From positions 1 to 41,772 of the forward strand of contig CAMYAU010000001.1 of NCBI GenBank assembly GCA_947253735.1: a stretch of 41,772 nt of DNA. The letters run 5' to 3'. The notes below the pieces were generated by a model. The model saw only the letters and a list, made by a program, of their open reading frames with translations. It had not been told where the DNA came from and did not search any database. This document shows positions 9,197 to 17,729 of the stretch, in pieces (positions within the stretch are counted from its first letter, which is position 1; each line of letters opens with the position of its first letter). The position numbers and the translations under genes are program-made. Source of the DNA: an uncultured Varibaculum sp. (GTDB taxonomy: Bacteria > Actinomycetota > Actinomycetes > Actinomycetales > Actinomycetaceae).

Positions 9197-9332
9197 ATTT
9201 TCTCCTTGAGGCGAAAAACTGACTTTCACCTTTGATTTTACCTTGTCTAACCATTCATGGAGGTGAACAACGGCCTACACATCTAGGTGATTTTGGATGC
9301 TTTATCTCTCTATATAGTTTTCCCGTATTTGT

Positions 9333-11327
9333 TTACGTATTTTCTAATAGACGTTTTAAGGCCCCCAGAACTACCTGGTAATCTGTGGTTCTCCAAAAAG
9401 GCGGGAGGGTTTTTAACAGGTAGTTGGCATAACGGGCACTAACTAGGCGCTGATCAAGCACCGCCACTACCCCTTTGTCACTGCGAGCACGAATCAAGCG
9501 ACCGGCTCCTTGCGCCAACAGTAGGGCGGCATGAGACAGAGATACCTCTGCGAATCCGCTACGTCCTTGTGCCTCAGCGGCACGGGTGCGAGCGGAAATA
9601 TAGGGGTCATTGGGGCGAGGGAAAGGTATCCGATCGATGAGGACGAGGCGGCATTTATCGCCAGGTAAATCTACTCCTTGCCAAAGAGAAAGAGTGCCGA
9701 ATAGGCAGGAATGTTGACTGTCCGAAAAGTCTGATATCAGTTGACCTATCGGTGCTTCCCCCTGTAAAAACACGTGCAAGTCACTTTCTTCCTCGAAATA
9801 CTCGGCGGCTTGTTCTGCAGCTTTATAGGAAGAAAACAGCCCCAATACCCCGCCTCCGGCAGCTTCAGCCAGCTGACGGGCTCTTTCCAAGGTGGATTCA
9901 CTCAAGCCAGATTTACCTGGACGAGGCAAATCTGCGGCCACATATAAAATCCCTTGCTGCGGATAGTCAAAGGGACTGCCCAGATCGCTACCTTGCCAAG
10001 TGTTTTTATCTCGAAGACCTAAACGATTCGCAATCGCCTCAAAAGATCCGCCTAGCTGCATAGTTGCCGAGGTTAGTACACAGGAGCGTCCTTTAAATAA
10101 CCGGGCGTAAAGATCCCCACCCACATCTAGAGGACCGCAGTAAAGACGGCGATTGCCGGACTTTTCTTCTGTGATCCAGGCGGCTGATTTTTCCGGATTA
10201 AAAGCGGCAATAATCTCGCAAGCATCTAAAGCTTCTTCGATTTGGGCAAGGACGATACGTTGTTTCACCCGATTATCGTCATCTTTTGCGCTGTTTGTAA
10301 CCTCTCCCGCAATATCAGATAGCTCAATTTGTAGAGCGGTCAAGGTAGTTTCTAGGTCTTTAGGCAGCGCGGTAAGTTCCTCCTCAGGCAGCTTCTCTAT
10401 AACTTTCGTAAAAGTCTTGGCCACCTGTTCCAGGGCAGTGACCGGCAGATTAAAATGTCTACCTACCCCGCGCACTACTTTTTCTATGGTGCCGCCAGCG
10501 AGGCTTACGCAGGCTTGGGAGCGGGCGCGGGAGGGTAGTTCGTGGGCTTCATCTACGATTAGCAGGTCGAACTCGGGAAGCAACTCCGCGCTAGTGAGCG
10601 CCTCGATGGACAGCAAAGCATGGTTAGTGACGATAATGTCGGCGTCCTGGGCTTTCAGGCGCGCATCTCGGGGAAAACAATCCGTAAAGAACCGGCAGGT
10701 TTTCCCTTGGCATTGGTTAGGGGTGATCGAAGCTTGCTGCCAGGCGGATAAGGATACTCCGCGTTCCAGTTCGTCCCGGTCACCACTTTCGGTTTCCTCT
10801 GCCCATTCCCGCAGGCGCTGCAACTGTTTACCGATATTGCTGGGGGAATACTCGGTGGCCTCATAACTGGGAAACAGCCCTTCGATTTCTTCTGGAGCCG
10901 CTAATTTCCAGCGACACACATAGTTCGACCAGCCTTTTAATACCGCAACCGTGGGAGGGGGAAAACCTAGTTCGCGGCAGGCACTGACAACGGTGGGAAT
11001 ATCACAGGTCAGTAATTGGCGTTGCAAAGCCAAGGTGGCAGTAGAGATTACCACTCTCTGTCCGTGTTCAATTGCCTGTTGAAACGCTGCAGCCAGATAG
11101 GCGAGAGATTTTCCAGTGCCGGTTCCCGCACCCACCAATTGGGTACCCGGCAGAGAAAAAGAGCGGGCAACCAGGTTACACATTTGTACCTGTTCCGCGC
11201 GTTCACTGCCTCCAATCTGTTTAATACAGGTGCTGAGGATTTTGCGCGCACTCCTAGCGTCTTGACTACCCCCGCCTTTAGCTTTATCTGAGGTCGCTAC
11301 CGGTGGGGATGATTCCGGACTGCCCAT
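9333..11327 (-). CDS. dinG: DinG-family ATP-dependent DNA helicase
   Basis: This is a superfamily 2 helicase of the XPD/DinG type, which unwinds DNA with a 5'-3' polarity and normally carries an iron-sulfur cluster. The 664 residues include Walker A GAGTGTGKS, the DEAH box VDEAHEL, and cysteines in NYVCRWK and CQGKTCRFFTDC placed as expected for the Fe-S domain between them. C-terminal helicase motifs are present (GTLSLWQGVDLPGD and GRLIRARSDKG). The ATG follows the hflX stop directly (TAGATG) with GAGGTGG just upstream, so the two genes are probably translated together. I infer a role in DNA repair or R-loop removal from the family; the gene is sometimes annotated simply as an ATP-dependent DNA helicase. 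Confidence 0.9.
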   Translation of the reverse strand: MGSPESSPPVATSDKAKGGGSQDARSARKILSTCIKQIGGSERAEQVQMCNLVARSFSLPGTQLVGAGTGTGKSLAYLAAAFQQAIEHGQRVVISTATLALQRQLLTCDIPTVVSACRELGFPPPTVAVLKGWSNYVCRWKLAAPEEIEGLFPSYEATEYSPSNIGKQLQRLREWAEETESGDRDELERGVSLSAWQQASITPNQCQGKTCRFFTDCFPRDARLKAQDADIIVTNHALLSIEALTSAELLPEFDLLIVDEAHELPSRARSQACVSLAGGTIEKVVRGVGRHFNLPVTALEQVAKTFTKVIEKLPEEELTALPKDLETTLTALQIELSDIAGEVTNSAKDDDNRVKQRIVLAQIEEALDACEIIAAFNPEKSAAWITEEKSGNRRLYCGPLDVGGDLYARLFKGRSCVLTSATMQLGGSFEAIANRLGLRDKNTWQGSDLGSPFDYPQQGILYVAADLPRPGKSGLSESTLERARQLAEAAGGGVLGLFSSYKAAEQAAEYFEEESDLHVFLQGEAPIGQLISDFSDSQHSCLFGTLSLWQGVDLPGDKCRLVLIDRIPFPRPNDPYISARTRAAEAQGRSGFAEVSLSHAALLLAQGAGRLIRARSDKGVVAVLDQRLVSARYANYLLKTLPPFWRTTDYQVVLGALKRLLENT

Positions 11328-12842
11328 CTACTTTGCCACCTCAAGTATGGCTTGTGCGAGGGCGGGACCAGCTCGTCCTACCACGTGGGTACCGTTCTCT
11401 AAGTATTCAATTTTGTCAACGATGCCTTCCTCGTGCATCCTCGCTACCAGCGCAGATTGTTCATAGGGGATCACGTAATCTATGGGTTTAGCCGGAGTTG
11501 GCAAGGCATTCGCAATTGCCTCCCGTAGCTGATCTAATCCCTGCCTGGTGCGGGTAGATAGCGGAATCCCTCCCTCAATCACAGATTGCAATGTCCGTAT
11601 GCGCAGCGCATCTACCAGGTCTACTTTATTGAGGACGATAACTTCGGGAATTTGGGAAACATTAGGCAAATCACCTAGCACTTCATGCACGGTTTCTACC
11701 TGTTGAACGGGGTTGTGGTGACTAGCGTCAACCACGTGCACGATTACATCGGCGTATTCGACTTCTTCCAGGGTGGATCGGAAAGCCTCCACCAGTTCGT
11801 GGGGAAGTTCATCAATAAACCCCACAGTGTCAGACAAAGTGTAGGCTCGCCCATCGGGAGTTTCGGTTTGCCGCACTGTGGGATCCAGGGTGGCGAATAG
11901 GGCGTCTTGTACCATCACATCCGCATCTACCAGCGCATTTAACAGAGAAGATTTTCCGGCATTAGTGTATCCCACGATTACTACCGAGGCTAGGTAACTG
12001 TTAATACGCCCTTCCCGTTTAGTGTCGCGACTTTTCTTCATCTGTTTTATTTCTCGCCGCAGTTTCGCGATTCTTTTAGTGATTCGGCGGCGGTCAGTTT
12101 CCAGTTTAGTTTCGCCCGGGCCTCGCGATCCGATACCGGCTCCCCCCGATACTCGTCCGCCGGCTTGGCGTGACATTGACTGTCCCCAGCCCCGTAGGCG
12201 AGGGAGTAGGTATTGCAGTTGCGCCAGTTCCACTTGGGCCTTGCCTTCCCTGGAGGAGGCGTGTTGGGCAAAGATATCGAGGATGACGGCGGTGCGGTCA
12301 ACGACTTTCACTTTGACTTGGTCTTCAAGTCCGCGCCGTTGAGAGGGTTGCAGCTGGGCGTTTACGATCACGGTATCCGCTTCGAGTACCGCCACCTGTT
12401 CGGATAACTGTTTGGCTTTCCCTCGTCCTACGAAGGTTGCGGCATCGGGGGCGCTGCGACGCTGCAATGCTGCTCCTACTATCTCGGCCCCTGCAGTTTG
12501 GGCGAGCGCCGCCAGCTCCGAAAGGGACTGCTGGGCACCAGCGCGATCCGAATCGTAGATACCTACGAGAAAAACTTTTTCTAGCTGTACCCGCCGATAC
12601 TCAACCTCAGAAATATCAAGATCAGAGGCATTCGTGCGCTGAAATTCTTCGCGCAATTTTCGCGAGAAATCCCCGCCATGGGAACTTTGTTTCGTCAGGG
12701 CAGTACTGGACCAATCCAGCAGTTCTAAGCCCTCGTTGGGGGTGTTTATGTCCGGATAGTCTCGCGGGGATTTTTTGGGAGAAAATCCGAGGATGGAATC
12801 TGCGTCATCCCGGTTTAGGCTACGGTGACGCACTCGGCGCAC
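11328..12842 (-). CDS. hflX: GTPase HflX (ribosome-splitting factor)
   Basis: HflX binds the 50S subunit and splits stalled 70S ribosomes during stress. The 504 residues include the N-terminal HflX domain (RRSAPDAATFVGRGKAKQL), a coiled basic linker, and a G domain with GYTNAGKSSLLNAL, DTVGFIDELPHELVEAFRST and NKVD. The start is uncertain. The only standard in-frame start codon near the 5' end is the GTG at 12842, which has no convincing ribosome binding site. In contrast, an in-frame ATA at 12894-12896 lies eight bases after GGGAGG, and the frame is open up to there, which would add 18 residues. Downstream dinG is directly adjacent. Confidence 0.95.
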   Translation of the reverse strand: MRRVRHRSLNRDDADSILGFSPKKSPRDYPDINTPNEGLELLDWSSTALTKQSSHGGDFSRKLREEFQRTNASDLDISEVEYRRVQLEKVFLVGIYDSDRAGAQQSLSELAALAQTAGAEIVGAALQRRSAPDAATFVGRGKAKQLSEQVAVLEADTVIVNAQLQPSQRRGLEDQVKVKVVDRTAVILDIFAQHASSREGKAQVELAQLQYLLPRLRGWGQSMSRQAGGRVSGGAGIGSRGPGETKLETDRRRITKRIAKLRREIKQMKKSRDTKREGRINSYLASVVIVGYTNAGKSSLLNALVDADVMVQDALFATLDPTVRQTETPDGRAYTLSDTVGFIDELPHELVEAFRSTLEEVEYADVIVHVVDASHHNPVQQVETVHEVLGDLPNVSQIPEVIVLNKVDLVDALRIRTLQSVIEGGIPLSTRTRQGLDQLREAIANALPTPAKPIDYVIPYEQSALVARMHEEGIVDKIEYLENGTHVVGRAGPALAQAILEVAK

Positions 12843-13042
12843 CAGTTCGTAGGCTCTATCCAGGTCTTGTTTACTAACTTCCGTTTCCGCAGGTATTTCC
12901 GCCGCCTCCCTTGTGTTTTCGACTTATTTCATTTTCCCATGACCCCGCGTTAGCTGCAAAAGCCACGCAGGATGCGTTGGCGGATGAAATCTTTCGGAGG
13001 ACCTACCGGAACAGGTTCGACATATCTCACAGCCCGAGAAGT

Positions 13043-13070
13043 TTGTTTCTTCCGCACGATTAGGTATTCT
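13043..13070 (+). promoter_or_regulatory. Candidate promoter of tRNA-Val
   Basis: TTGTTT (13043-13048) and TATTCT (13065-13070) are separated by 16 bases, and the expected transcription start falls just before the tRNA at 13083. Both boxes are only partial matches to the consensus, so this call rests mainly on position. Confidence 0.4.
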
Positions 13071-13082
13071 TTAACAGGTCTA

Positions 13083-13156
13083 GGGCCTATAGCTCAGTTG
13101 GTTAGAGCGTCACGTTTACACCGTGGATGTCGGGGGTTCGAGTCCCTCTGGGCCCA
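13083..13156 (+). tRNA. tRNA-Val (anticodon TAC)
   Basis: The 74-base cloverleaf has a 7-bp acceptor stem (GGGCCTA with TGGGCCC), a D arm with AGTTGGTTA, an anticodon loop TTTACAC carrying TAC, and a T arm with loop TTCGAGT. The discriminator base is A and the CCA end is not encoded (the sequence continues CCG). It stands alone and is followed by an array of hairpins. Confidence 0.97.
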
Positions 13157-13163
13157 CCGTGAC

Positions 13164-13335
13164 GAACCCGAACGGCAAGCAAGTTTACTTGCTTGTTAGT
13201 GAGGGCGAGGAAACGGCGCGCAACACGAAGTGTTGCAAGCACAATGAGGAACCCGAACGGCACGAAAACCGTTCGGGTTTTCGTATTAGTGAGGGTGAGA
13301 AAGTTCTATGTAATCCTTGCAGGATTTAATATCAC
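13164..13335. repeat. Two tandem ~85-nt units with four sequence-variable hairpins
   Basis: Two consecutive units share GAACCCGAACGGCA (13164-13177 and 13249-13262, identical) and TTAGTGAGGG[C/T]GAG (13196-13209 and 13286-13299). Four hairpins lie at a spacing of about 45 bases. H1 is 13176-13195 (8 bp, TTTA loop). H2 is 13220-13236 (7 bp, GAA loop). H3 is 13263-13283 (8 bp, GTTCG loop). H4 is 13312-13326 (6 bp, TGC loop). Equivalent hairpins in the two units, H1 with H3 and H2 with H4, have different stems that are all perfectly paired. No convincing gene lies in this stretch; short open frames across it have no ribosome binding site. Confidence 0.7.
13250..13281 (+). terminator. Possible terminator of tRNA-Val
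   Basis: AACCCGAACGG (13250-13260) pairs perfectly with CCGTTCGGGTT (13269-13279) around an 8-base loop, followed by two further T residues. The T tract is short. The stem overlaps and excludes hairpin H3 (13263-13283), so only one of the two can form at a time. Confidence 0.5.
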
Positions 13336-13338
13336 TTT

Positions 13339-13704
13339 ATGTATTACAGGCGGATACCGTTATTTTCTTCGCTGACGCTTACCGTGTTGATCGGCGGGTT
13401 ATGGTGGTATGCCTGGGAGTCCACCGCTTCCACCCCCACTTGGGTGCCGGCTAACGTGCTAGTTATCGCATTCCTGATTGCAACTATCGGGATGGCCTGT
13501 GCGAGCAAAACTACCGCTTCCAAGGGCGCAAAAATTACTTACCTGACCGGAACGACGCTGTTCCTTGCGGGATTCGCGTCCTTTTATGTATTCTCCCAAC
13601 CTACCACTATAAACATTTTTGGGTTTATAGCGGTTGCTGCGGGTTTAATAGCCGCAAATCTAGCCGCGGGTTACCTTTACCGGGACGATCCTCGGCAAAA
13701 GTAA
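13339..13704 (+). CDS. Small membrane protein of unknown function, four predicted helices
   Basis: I do not recognise this 121-residue protein. It has a short basic N-terminus (MYYRR) and four hydrophobic stretches at about residues 8-25, 38-55, 66-84 and 91-112, ending in a charged tail (YRDDPRQK), so an inner-membrane location is likely. The ribosome binding site is weak: GCAGGA lies about 14 bases before the ATG, within the last hairpin of the preceding array. It ends 12 bases from the convergent DUF3052 gene. The long open frame and coherent helix pattern support a real gene. Confidence 0.7.
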   Translation: MYYRRIPLFSSLTLTVLIGGLWWYAWESTASTPTWVPANVLVIAFLIATIGMACASKTTASKGAKITYLTGTTLFLAGFASFYVFSQPTTINIFGFIAVAAGLIAANLAAGYLYRDDPRQK

Positions 13705-13716
13705 ATATTTCGCTGC

Positions 13717-14145
13717 TTAGCGGCCGCGGGTTACTACTTTTGTACCCGCCCATTGGGGGGAGACCACATCCGAGGTGGTGGGATTCATACCCGCCGTTTT
13801 CGCGGCTTCTTCGATTAGACGCGGGTCAACGGCCCCAGGATCGGAGGCGATCGGGCTGAGTACCCAGATGACTCCCCCCTCATCCATATTGCCCATCGCG
13901 TCCATCAAGGCATCAGAGAGATCATCTACGCTACCGTCATCGTCGCGCCACCAAACCAGGGCACCATCGGTCATCGCGGTGAAATCTTCATCTTGGAGAT
14001 CGTCATCAATTTGATCCATTATGGCTTGGCGAAGATCTTCGTCGACGTCCTCATCCCAACCAAATTCTTGAATGACTTGTTCTTTCTTAAACCCCATCTC
14101 CGAAACGGATAGGGAACTTTCATGCCTTTCGCGCGTGGTTTCCAC
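13717..14145 (-). CDS. DUF3052 family protein
   Basis: The protein has 142 residues and matches the actinobacterial DUF3052 family: QVIQEFGWDEDVDEDLR, an acidic middle segment, LVWWRDDDG, then GGVIWVLSP and a C-terminal WAGTKVV. The function is unknown. The gene lies divergent from aceE, an association I recall from mycobacteria and streptomycetes, which hints at a link to pyruvate dehydrogenase or to its control. The start at GTG 14145 has only a weak GAGA site. An internal ATG at 14094 (MGFKKEQ) also fits the family N-terminus, so the start is uncertain. Confidence 0.9.
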   Translation of the reverse strand: METTRERHESSLSVSEMGFKKEQVIQEFGWDEDVDEDLRQAIMDQIDDDLQDEDFTAMTDGALVWWRDDDGSVDDLSDALMDAMGNMDEGGVIWVLSPIASDPGAVDPRLIEEAAKTAGMNPTTSDVVSPQWAGTKVVTRGR

Positions 14146-14451
14146 GTTCTCTAAGTTACATGATGAAAGGCATCTGAGGAAACGCGGACGCAGACATTGA
14201 GATGATTACTCCCTCTTTTTATCACTTTCTGTTATTCTGCCTCTTTCTCTATCCCCCTCTAATTTCATATCCCCTGTTGGAAGAGGGGTTATCGACGTTT
14301 GGGTAGTACGTGAAGAAGATTTTCGGGATGATCACTTTTTCTTGCGCTTCTTCTGGCTTCCTTAAATCTGCTCGTTACCGGTGGCCAAACTAGAGAAAAT
14401 AGATGAGAATCGAAATGTATGGTCTTTTTGGTTGGAGGAGCAACAAAACCT
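14146..14451. other. Divergent intergenic region between DUF3052 and aceE
   Basis: These 306 bases must hold the promoters of both divergent genes. I see a 7-bp inverted repeat, CCCCTCT (14254-14260) with AGAGGGG (14282-14288), around a 21-base interval, and several T-rich stretches, but no promoter boxes I would assign with confidence. The GGAGGAG at 14435-14441 is the aceE ribosome binding site. Confidence 0.5.
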
Positions 14452-17199
14452 ATGAGCGAAAATAAGGCATCACTGGATTCTGTACACCAGTTAGCTACTG
14501 CCCTACCCGATCCGGATCCCCAAGAAACCCGTGAGTGGCTGGATTCTTTGGATGATTTGATTAAAGAGCGCGGTCCGGAGCGTACTCGCGATATTTTACT
14601 GCGGATGCTTTCAGAAGCTGGTGAACAAAATGTGGCGGTGCCGGCTAATCTGAATACGCCTTTTACTAACACGATTAAGCCGCATGATGAACCAGCTTTC
14701 CCTGGCGATGAGCGTATCGAGCGGGATTATCGCCGCTGGATGCGTTGGAATGCGGCGGTGCAGGTTACTCGCGCACAACGTCAAGGAATTCATGTAGGGG
14801 GCCATATTTCTTCCTACGCCTCGATCTCCACTCTTTACGAGGTGGGATTTAACCATTTCTTCCGAGGTAAGTCGCACCCGAGTGGGGGTGACCATATTTT
14901 CTTCCAGGGTCATTCCTCCCCTGGTATTTATGCTCGCGCATTTTTAGAGGGCCGACTATCTGAGGAAGATATGGATGGTTTCCGTCAGGAGCTATCGCAA
15001 GCGCCGCATGGTCTACCTTCTTATCCGCATCCGCGGCATCTACCCGAGTTTTGGGAATACCCCACCGTGTCGATGGGGCTAGGGCCTGCCGAGGCGATCA
15101 CTCAGGCTTGGTTTGATACTTACCTAACTAACCGGGGAATCAAAGACTGCTCAGACCAGCACACTTGGGCTTTCCTGGGTGATGGGGAGATGGATGAACC
15201 GGAATCGCGGGGTTTGTTACAGCTGGCGGGACAGCAAAAGCTGGACAACCTTACTTTTGTGGTGAACTGCAATCTGCAGCGCCTGGATGGCCCAGTGCGC
15301 GGTAATGGACAGATCATTCAGGAACTAGAGTCTTTCTTCCGAGGCGCCGGGTGGAACGTTATCAAAGTGATCTGGGGGCGCGGCTGGGATCGTTTACTGG
15401 CGAAAGATAACGACCATGCGCTGTTGAAAGTTATGACCGAATGCCTGGATGGTGACTACCAGACTTTCAAAGCCAATGATGGCGCTTACGTGCGCAAGCA
15501 TTTCTTTGGCCGGGATCCGCGCACTGCAAAGATGGTGGAGGACTGGACCGACGAGGAGATTTGGGATTTGCGGCGGGGCGGTCACGATTACCGGAAGGTT
15601 TACGCTGCCTATCACGCGGCCGTGTCTCATAAGGGACAGCCGACCGTTATCTTGGCACACACTATTAAGGGATATGCGCTGGGTGAGACTTTCGCGGGAC
15701 GCAACTCCACTCACCAGATGAAGAAACTTACCTTGAAAGATTTGAAGGCACTCCGCGACCGGCTGCACATTCCGATTACTGATGAGGAGCTAGAGAAAGA
15801 TCCGCAGCTACCTCCCTATTACCGTCCTCCACAGGATCATCCTTCGCTGCAATATATGTTTGAACGCCGCGAAAAGTTGGGCGGATTCTTGCCTTCGCGT
15901 CCTAAAGAACGTAATCAGATGCAGCTTTCCCTGCCAGAGGATTCCGTCTATGACGTCCTCAAAGGGGGTTCCGGTAAACAGAAGGTTGCCACCACGATGG
16001 CGCTGGTGCGCCTAATGAAAGAGTTCTTGAAAGACGAAGAGTTTGGCAAGCGGATCGTACCGATTGTGCCCGATGAGGCGCGTACTTTCGGGATGGACTC
16101 GATGTTCCCCTCGGCGAAGATCTATAACACCCTGGGTATGAATTACACGGCGGTGGACAAGGATTTGATGCTGCATTATGCCGAGGGCAAAGATGGACAG
16201 ATTCTGCACCCCGGAATTAATGAGGCGGGAGCGGCCGCCGCTTTCCAAGTGGCGGGTACTTCCTATATGTCTAATGGGGCACCCACGATCCCGTTCTACC
16301 TGTTCTATTCGATGTTTGGTTTCCAGAGGACGGGCGACCAATTCTGGGCGGCCGGAGACCAGCTGGCCCGGGGCTTCGTGATTGGCGGCACCGCGGGACG
16401 GACTACCTTGACCGGTGAGGGTCTGCAACACGCTGATGGGCACTCCCCGATCATTGCCGCCACTAACCCGGCATTTGTACAGTATGATCCGGCTTATGCC
16501 TACGAGCTGCGGCATATTATTCGCGATGGTCTGCAGCGGATGTATGGGGATGGCTCTGATGGGCGTGAGCAGAACGTCATGTACTATTTGACGGTTTATA
16601 ACGAGGCCATTCAGCAACCGGCAGAGCCCGAAGGGGTAGATGTTGAGGGAATTTTGCGCGGCATGTACGCCCTGACTGGTCACTATGAAACTGGCGGACC
16701 CAAGGTGGAACTCCTGGCCTCGGGGATTTCGGTTCCTTGGGCGCTGCAGGCGCAAAAACTTTTGATGCAGGATTGGGGGGTGGACGCTGCCGTTTGGTCG
16801 GTGACCAGCTGGCATGAGCTGCGCCGCAACGGTATGGATTGCGATCGCCACAACCTGATTCACGCCGATGAAGAATACCGCCTGCCGTATATTACTCAGC
16901 GGCTGCGTAATGCTACCGGGCCAGTGATCGCGACTTCGGATTATGACCATCTGGTTCCCGATATGATTCGCCCCTGGGTGCCGGGACGCTATAAGGTGCT
17001 CGGCGCTTCTGACTTCGGGTATTCCGATACCCGTGCCGCCGCGCGCCGCCACTTCTTGATTGACGCGGAATCCCTGGTAGTTCAAGCCTTGGAGGCTTTG
17101 AATGAGGACGGGGTTCTGCAGGATCGCTCGGTGGTCACCCAGGCATTAAATCGCTATGACCTGCTAAATCCGAATGCTGGTTCTTCTGGCGAACAGTAA
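14452..17199 (+). CDS. aceE: Pyruvate dehydrogenase E1 component, homodimeric type
   Basis: AceE decarboxylates pyruvate with thiamine diphosphate and passes the acetyl group to the lipoyl domain of the E2 subunit. The 915-residue length is normal for the homodimeric E1 of Actinobacteria. The thiamine-binding segment FLGDGEMDEPES starts near residue 240 and is followed by NCNLQRLDGPVRGNG. HAADGHSPI-like and pyrimidine-domain regions are intact further on (TLTGEGLQHADGHSP). I chose the ATG at 14452 because GGAGGAG lies ten bases upstream; an earlier in-frame start at 14419 has no such signal. E2 and E3 genes are not nearby, which is common in Actinobacteria. A strong terminator follows. Confidence 0.97.
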   Translation: MSENKASLDSVHQLATALPDPDPQETREWLDSLDDLIKERGPERTRDILLRMLSEAGEQNVAVPANLNTPFTNTIKPHDEPAFPGDERIERDYRRWMRWNAAVQVTRAQRQGIHVGGHISSYASISTLYEVGFNHFFRGKSHPSGGDHIFFQGHSSPGIYARAFLEGRLSEEDMDGFRQELSQAPHGLPSYPHPRHLPEFWEYPTVSMGLGPAEAITQAWFDTYLTNRGIKDCSDQHTWAFLGDGEMDEPESRGLLQLAGQQKLDNLTFVVNCNLQRLDGPVRGNGQIIQELESFFRGAGWNVIKVIWGRGWDRLLAKDNDHALLKVMTECLDGDYQTFKANDGAYVRKHFFGRDPRTAKMVEDWTDEEIWDLRRGGHDYRKVYAAYHAAVSHKGQPTVILAHTIKGYALGETFAGRNSTHQMKKLTLKDLKALRDRLHIPITDEELEKDPQLPPYYRPPQDHPSLQYMFERREKLGGFLPSRPKERNQMQLSLPEDSVYDVLKGGSGKQKVATTMALVRLMKEFLKDEEFGKRIVPIVPDEARTFGMDSMFPSAKIYNTLGMNYTAVDKDLMLHYAEGKDGQILHPGINEAGAAAAFQVAGTSYMSNGAPTIPFYLFYSMFGFQRTGDQFWAAGDQLARGFVIGGTAGRTTLTGEGLQHADGHSPIIAATNPAFVQYDPAYAYELRHIIRDGLQRMYGDGSDGREQNVMYYLTVYNEAIQQPAEPEGVDVEGILRGMYALTGHYETGGPKVELLASGISVPWALQAQKLLMQDWGVDAAVWSVTSWHELRRNGMDCDRHNLIHADEEYRLPYITQRLRNATGPVIATSDYDHLVPDMIRPWVPGRYKVLGASDFGYSDTRAAARRHFLIDAESLVVQALEALNEDGVLQDRSVVTQALNRYDLLNPNAGSSGEQ

Positions 17200-17217
17200 A
17201 CCTGATACCACTTATAT

Positions 17218-17264
17218 TAGGGGGGTGCGCCCATTGGGAAATGAGCGCACCCCCCTACTTTTTA
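17218..17264 (+). terminator. Intrinsic terminator of aceE
   Basis: A perfect 13-bp GC-rich stem (17218-17230 with 17245-17257, six consecutive G-C pairs) closes a 14-base loop and is followed by CTTTTTAC. It begins 18 bases after the aceE stop. Confidence 0.92.
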
Positions 17265-17386
17265 CTATTTTGCCGCCCTGGACCCCCGGCTTTCTGGGAC
17301 ATATCCATAGTTTCCGATATGGAGTAGCACAGTCCACCTAGTTCTCGCACTAAGTAGATGTGGGCTAGGTGTGGGAGGATGACGCT

Positions 17387-17728
17387 ATGGGAAAAGCTGA
17401 AGTTTCCGCGAGTACGCTTAAACGGGTTTCGCAGATGGAGGCGGCGCTGGTGCGCCTCAATGATGCGATTGCAACTGTCGAGGATGCTCTCGATGCCTAT
17501 GAACAGATGTGGGACGATTACTGCGCCTTGGATAAGTACTATTCCGGGAAAGCCTGGTGGGAGGATCTAGAGGCCGACAACCAGGGACTTTTACCCGAGG
17601 ATTTACCTCGCGGAGTACTTTCCGAAGACGCCGTCTACGATGCCCTAGGCGACGCCGAAGCCCTCCGCCAGCGCCTACAAGAACTCGCGCACTCCGCTCA
17701 GGAGACCCCAGACAACAGTCCGAGGTAG
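17387..17728 (+). CDS. DUF4298 family protein
   Basis: The small acidic protein of 113 residues is predicted to be soluble and largely helical. An N-terminal heptad-like region (VSQMEAALVRLNDAIATVEDALDAYE) is followed by LDKYYSGKAWWEDLEAD and the family hallmark LLPEDLPRGVLSEDAVYDALGD. These features match DUF4298, whose function is unknown. I chose the ATG at 17387 because GGAGG lies nine bases before it; a GTG 18 bases upstream lies too close to that site. It stands alone between the aceE terminator and the terminator palindrome of the opposing genes. Confidence 0.85.
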   Translation: MGKAEVSASTLKRVSQMEAALVRLNDAIATVEDALDAYEQMWDDYCALDKYYSGKAWWEDLEADNQGLLPEDLPRGVLSEDAVYDALGDAEALRQRLQELAHSAQETPDNSPR

Positions 17729-17729
17729 G

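Noticed and set aside
9210..9260. Rex-type operator upstream of ldh
   Set aside because: A TTCA-N6-TGAA inverted repeat is present, but it is the reverse arrangement of the Rex consensus (TTGTGAA...TTCACAA), so I do not call it.
10153..10866. Long plus-strand open frame of 237 codons opposite dinG
   Set aside because: It is the antisense shadow of dinG, with low-complexity serine-rich translation and no ribosome binding site.
13123..13329. Open frames across the tRNA-Val hairpin array
   Set aside because: They start within the tRNA or lack a ribosome binding site, and their composition follows the repeated DNA units; the hairpins explain the sequence better.
16012..17085. Minus-strand open frame of 357 codons opposite aceE
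   Set aside because: It lies fully inside aceE, has no ribosome binding site and resembles no protein family; it reflects codon bias of aceE.
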